From the NCBI GenBank assembly GCA_964510785.1, contig CAZECM010000134.1:1-6535 (forward strand): a stretch of DNA of 6,535 nucleotides, given 5' to 3'. A program made the position numbers and the translations under genes. Positions within the stretch are counted from its first letter, which is position 1. Each line of letters opens with the position of its first letter. Of this stretch, positions 4,861-6,535 are shown one piece after another. The stretch comes from JAAYZM01 sp964510785 (GTDB lineage: Bacteria; Actinomycetota; Actinomycetes; Actinomycetales; Cellulomonadaceae). The notes under the pieces were generated by a model that worked only from the letters and a program-made list of their open reading frames with translations, made no database searches and was not told the DNA's origin.

Positions 4861-5946
4861 GCCGTACGTGTCCGCCGCGCGCCCGTACTGGATGTCCGTG
4901 AGCCGCGTACGCAGCCCCATCGTCACCTCTCCGGCGCCGCCGCCCCCCACGGTGAGGTCGAAGCCCTCGCCCGCGAGGCGACCGATCGGGGTGAGCACGG
5001 CGGCGGTGCCGCACGCGAACACCTCGGTGATCGTGCCGTCGGCGATGCCCACCTGCACCTCGGCGAGCGGGATCGGGCGCTCCTCGACCGGGCGACCGTC
5101 CTCGGCGAGCAGCGTCAGCACGGAGGACCGTGTGATGCCCTCGAGGATCGTCCCGGACTGCTCGGGCGTCGCGATCCGACCGTCGGCGAAGACGACGAAC
5201 ACGTTCATGCCGCCGAGCTCTTCGAGGTTGGTGTTCGTCGCGGCGTCGAGGAAGCAGACCTGCTCGCAGCCGTTGTCGTAGGCGACCTGCTGCGGCAAGA
5301 GGCTCGCGGCGTAGTTGCCGCCGCACTTCGCCGAGCCCGTACCGCCCGGCCCCGCGCGGTGGTAGTCGGTCGCGACCCAGATCGAGACGGGCTGGACGCC
5401 GCTCGAGAAGTAGGGCCCGACGGGCGAGGCGATGACCAAGAACTCCACCTCGAGCGACGAGCGCACGCCGAGGAACGTCTCCGAGGCGAACATGAACGGC
5501 CGCAGGTACAGGCTCGACTCCTCGAAGCCGGGCACCCACGACGCGTCGAGGCGCACGAGAGACTCGATGGCCCCGAGGAAGTCGGCGTCGGACAGCTCCG
5601 GGAGCGCGAGGCGGTGCGCGGAGCGGCGCAACCGCGCCGCGTTCGCCTCGGGGCGGAACGACCACACGGAGCCGTCGGCGTGGCGGTACGCCTTGAGGCC
5701 CTCGAAGATCTCCTGGCCGTAGTGCAGCACCGCGGACGCCGGGTCGAGCTGGAGGGGCCCGTAGGCCTCGACCCGTCGGTTCTGCCAGCCGGCGGCGGAC
5801 GTCCAGGAGACGCGCGCCATGTGGTCGGTGAAGACGGTGCCGAACTTCGGCGCGGCGAGCAGGGCATCCCGCTCCGCGTCGGGGACGGGACTGTTCGTGC
5901 GGTGGATCGTGAACGTAGCCGCTGCGTTGTCGGCGATCGTGCTCAT
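4840..5946 (-). CDS. ilvE: Branched-chain amino acid aminotransferase
   Basis: IlvE reversibly transfers the amino group between glutamate and the keto acids of leucine, isoleucine and valine, the last step of all three pathways. The 368-residue protein is a class IV PLP aminotransferase of the longer bacterial-eukaryotic (BCAT) type. Landmarks are LHYGQEIFEGLKAYR (74-88), SLYLRPFMFA (145-154), the PLP lysine Lys207 within GSAKCGGNYAASL, TNLEELGGMNVF (239-250) and the phosphate-binding GTAAVLTPIG (313-322). ATG at 5946 is chosen because GAGAGG (5955-5960) lies 8 nt upstream and the family starts close to here; the open frame upstream only shadows leuB. It follows leuB on the same strand after 64 nt and is probably cotranscribed. 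Its 3' end forms half of the terminator hairpin. Confidence 0.96.
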   Translation of the reverse strand: MSTIADNAAATFTIHRTNSPVPDAERDALLAAPKFGTVFTDHMARVSWTSAAGWQNRRVEAYGPLQLDPASAVLHYGQEIFEGLKAYRHADGSVWSFRPEANAARLRRSAHRLALPELSDADFLGAIESLVRLDASWVPGFEESSLYLRPFMFASETFLGVRSSLEVEFLVIASPVGPYFSSGVQPVSIWVATDYHRAGPGGTGSAKCGGNYAASLLPQQVAYDNGCEQVCFLDAATNTNLEELGGMNVFVVFADGRIATPEQSGTILEGITRSSVLTLLAEDGRPVEERPIPLAEVQVGIADGTITEVFACGTAAVLTPIGRLAGEGFDLTVGGGGAGEVTMGLRTRLTDIQYGRAADTYGWMHRLA

Positions 5947-5976
5947 GTCGCTGGCCTCTCGGAAGGAAGTCGGTTC

Positions 5977-5990
5977 GAACGCTACCGTTC
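5977..5990. repeat. Small inverted repeat in the leuB-ilvE gap
   Basis: GAACG-CTAC-CGTTC is a 5-bp dyad in the 64-nt gap between leuB and ilvE. On the minus strand it overlaps TAGCGT, a possible -10 element, but no -35 box is seen. It may be a minor promoter or operator for ilvE, or chance. Confidence 0.25.
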
Positions 5991-6010
5991 CCACGACCGG
6001 GCGGGGAGCC

Positions 6011-6535
6011 CTATCCGGCGACGCGCGCCGCGAGCTCCGATCCCACCTCGGCCGTGCTGCGTACTCGACCAGCACGCTCGGCGATGTCGGCCGCGACGGC
6101 CGCGTGGATCTTGTTCGCGGCCTCGGGCTGACCGAGGTGCTCGAGCAGGAGTGCCACGGAGAGGATCGTGGCGGTGGGATCGGCCTTGCCCTGACCGGCG
6201 ATGTCCGGCGCCGAGCCGTGCACGGGCTCGAACATCGAGGGCGCGGTGCGGTCCGGATTGATGTTGCCCGAGGCCGCGAGGCCGATGCCACCCGTGATGG
6301 CCGCGGCGAGGTCCGTGAGGATGTCGCCGAACAGGTTGTCGGTCACGACGACGTCGAACCGCGCCGGGTCCGTGACGAGGAAGATCGTCGCGGCGTCGAC
6401 GTGGAGGTAGTCCACCGTGACGTCCGGGAACTCGGCGTTCACGGCCTCGACCGTGCGGCGCCACAGGTGACCCGCGTGGACGAGCACGTTGTGCTTGTGC
6501 ACGAGCGTGAGCTTCTTGCGAGGGCGCGCCGCGGC
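6011..6535 (-). CDS. leuB: 3-isopropylmalate dehydrogenase, C-terminal part (enters from the right edge)
   Basis: LeuB oxidises and decarboxylates 3-isopropylmalate with NAD in leucine synthesis. In bacteria that use CimA it also acts on 3-methylmalate on the way to 2-ketobutyrate. The 174 residues seen cover about half of the usual 350. They include the catalytic-lysine region LVHKHNVL (window residues 11-18), the metal-binding aspartates of VTDNLFGDILTDL (64-76), and the NAD-binding stretch SMFEPVHGSAPDIAGQG (100-116) with a later Asn141 in EAANKI. The frame is open to the edge, with no start in the window that fits the family, so the N-terminus lies outside. It ends with TAG 64 nt before ilvE on the same strand. 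A close relative such as tartrate or isocitrate dehydrogenase is less likely given the BCAA neighbours. Confidence 0.95.
   Translation of the reverse strand, partial: AAARPRKKLTLVHKHNVLVHAGHLWRRTVEAVNAEFPDVTVDYLHVDAATIFLVTDPARFDVVVTDNLFGDILTDLAAAITGGIGLAASGNINPDRTAPSMFEPVHGSAPDIAGQGKADPTATILSVALLLEHLGQPEAANKIHAAVAADIAERAGRVRSTAEVGSELAARVAG

Noticed and set aside
4852..6261. A 469-codon plus-strand frame opposite ilvE
   Set aside because: It is antisense to a certain aminotransferase, with no domain or ribosome site; it is a codon-bias shadow.
1..6535. A defence system, CRISPR array, insertion sequence or other mobile island
   Set aside because: I found no transposase, integrase, regular repeat-spacer array, tRNA or target duplication. 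The novelty here is limited to regulatory elements and the secreted protein.

Overview
The window is high-GC DNA (about 70%) with actinobacterial habits: GTG starts, strong GGAGG-type ribosome sites, one apparently leaderless gene and GC-rich hairpin terminators. The proteins look most like those of Micrococcales such as Cellulomonas and relatives. That placement rests on protein style and gene order only.

The backbone is branched-chain amino acid (BCAA) biosynthesis, all on the minus strand. From right to left: the C-terminal part of leuB (3-isopropylmalate dehydrogenase, 6011-6535, entering from outside), ilvE (BCAA aminotransferase, 4840-5946), cimA (citramalate synthase, 1208-2824) and the N-terminal 85 codons of ilvD (dihydroxy-acid dehydratase, 1-256, leaving the window). 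CimA and LeuB make 2-ketobutyrate from pyruvate for isoleucine, and LeuB also serves leucine. IlvD makes the 2-keto acids and IlvE transaminates them.

Three plus-strand genes interrupt this backbone. An XRE/MmyB-type regulator (366-1211) sits between ilvD and cimA. It has a perfect 10-bp inverted repeat just before its ATG and shares a CTAG with cimA as overlapping stop codons. A secreted, lysine-rich protein with an Ig-like C-terminus (3200-4054) and a small four-helix membrane protein (4195-4788) lie between cimA and ilvE. Each of these two is followed by a long GC-rich hairpin, the second shared with the end of ilvE.

The most interesting regulatory element is the cimA leader (2825-3047). 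It holds a putative 9-residue leader peptide with consecutive Leu-Ile-Ile codons, including the rare ATT. The peptide's stop codon abuts a strong hairpin, which is followed directly by an intrinsic terminator with a U tract. This has the layout of a BCAA transcription attenuator. The rest of that leader holds two copies of a 15-bp repeat.

I see no RNA genes, CRISPR arrays, insertion sequences or defence systems. Apart from the cimA leader and the regulator's operator, this is an ordinary metabolic region.
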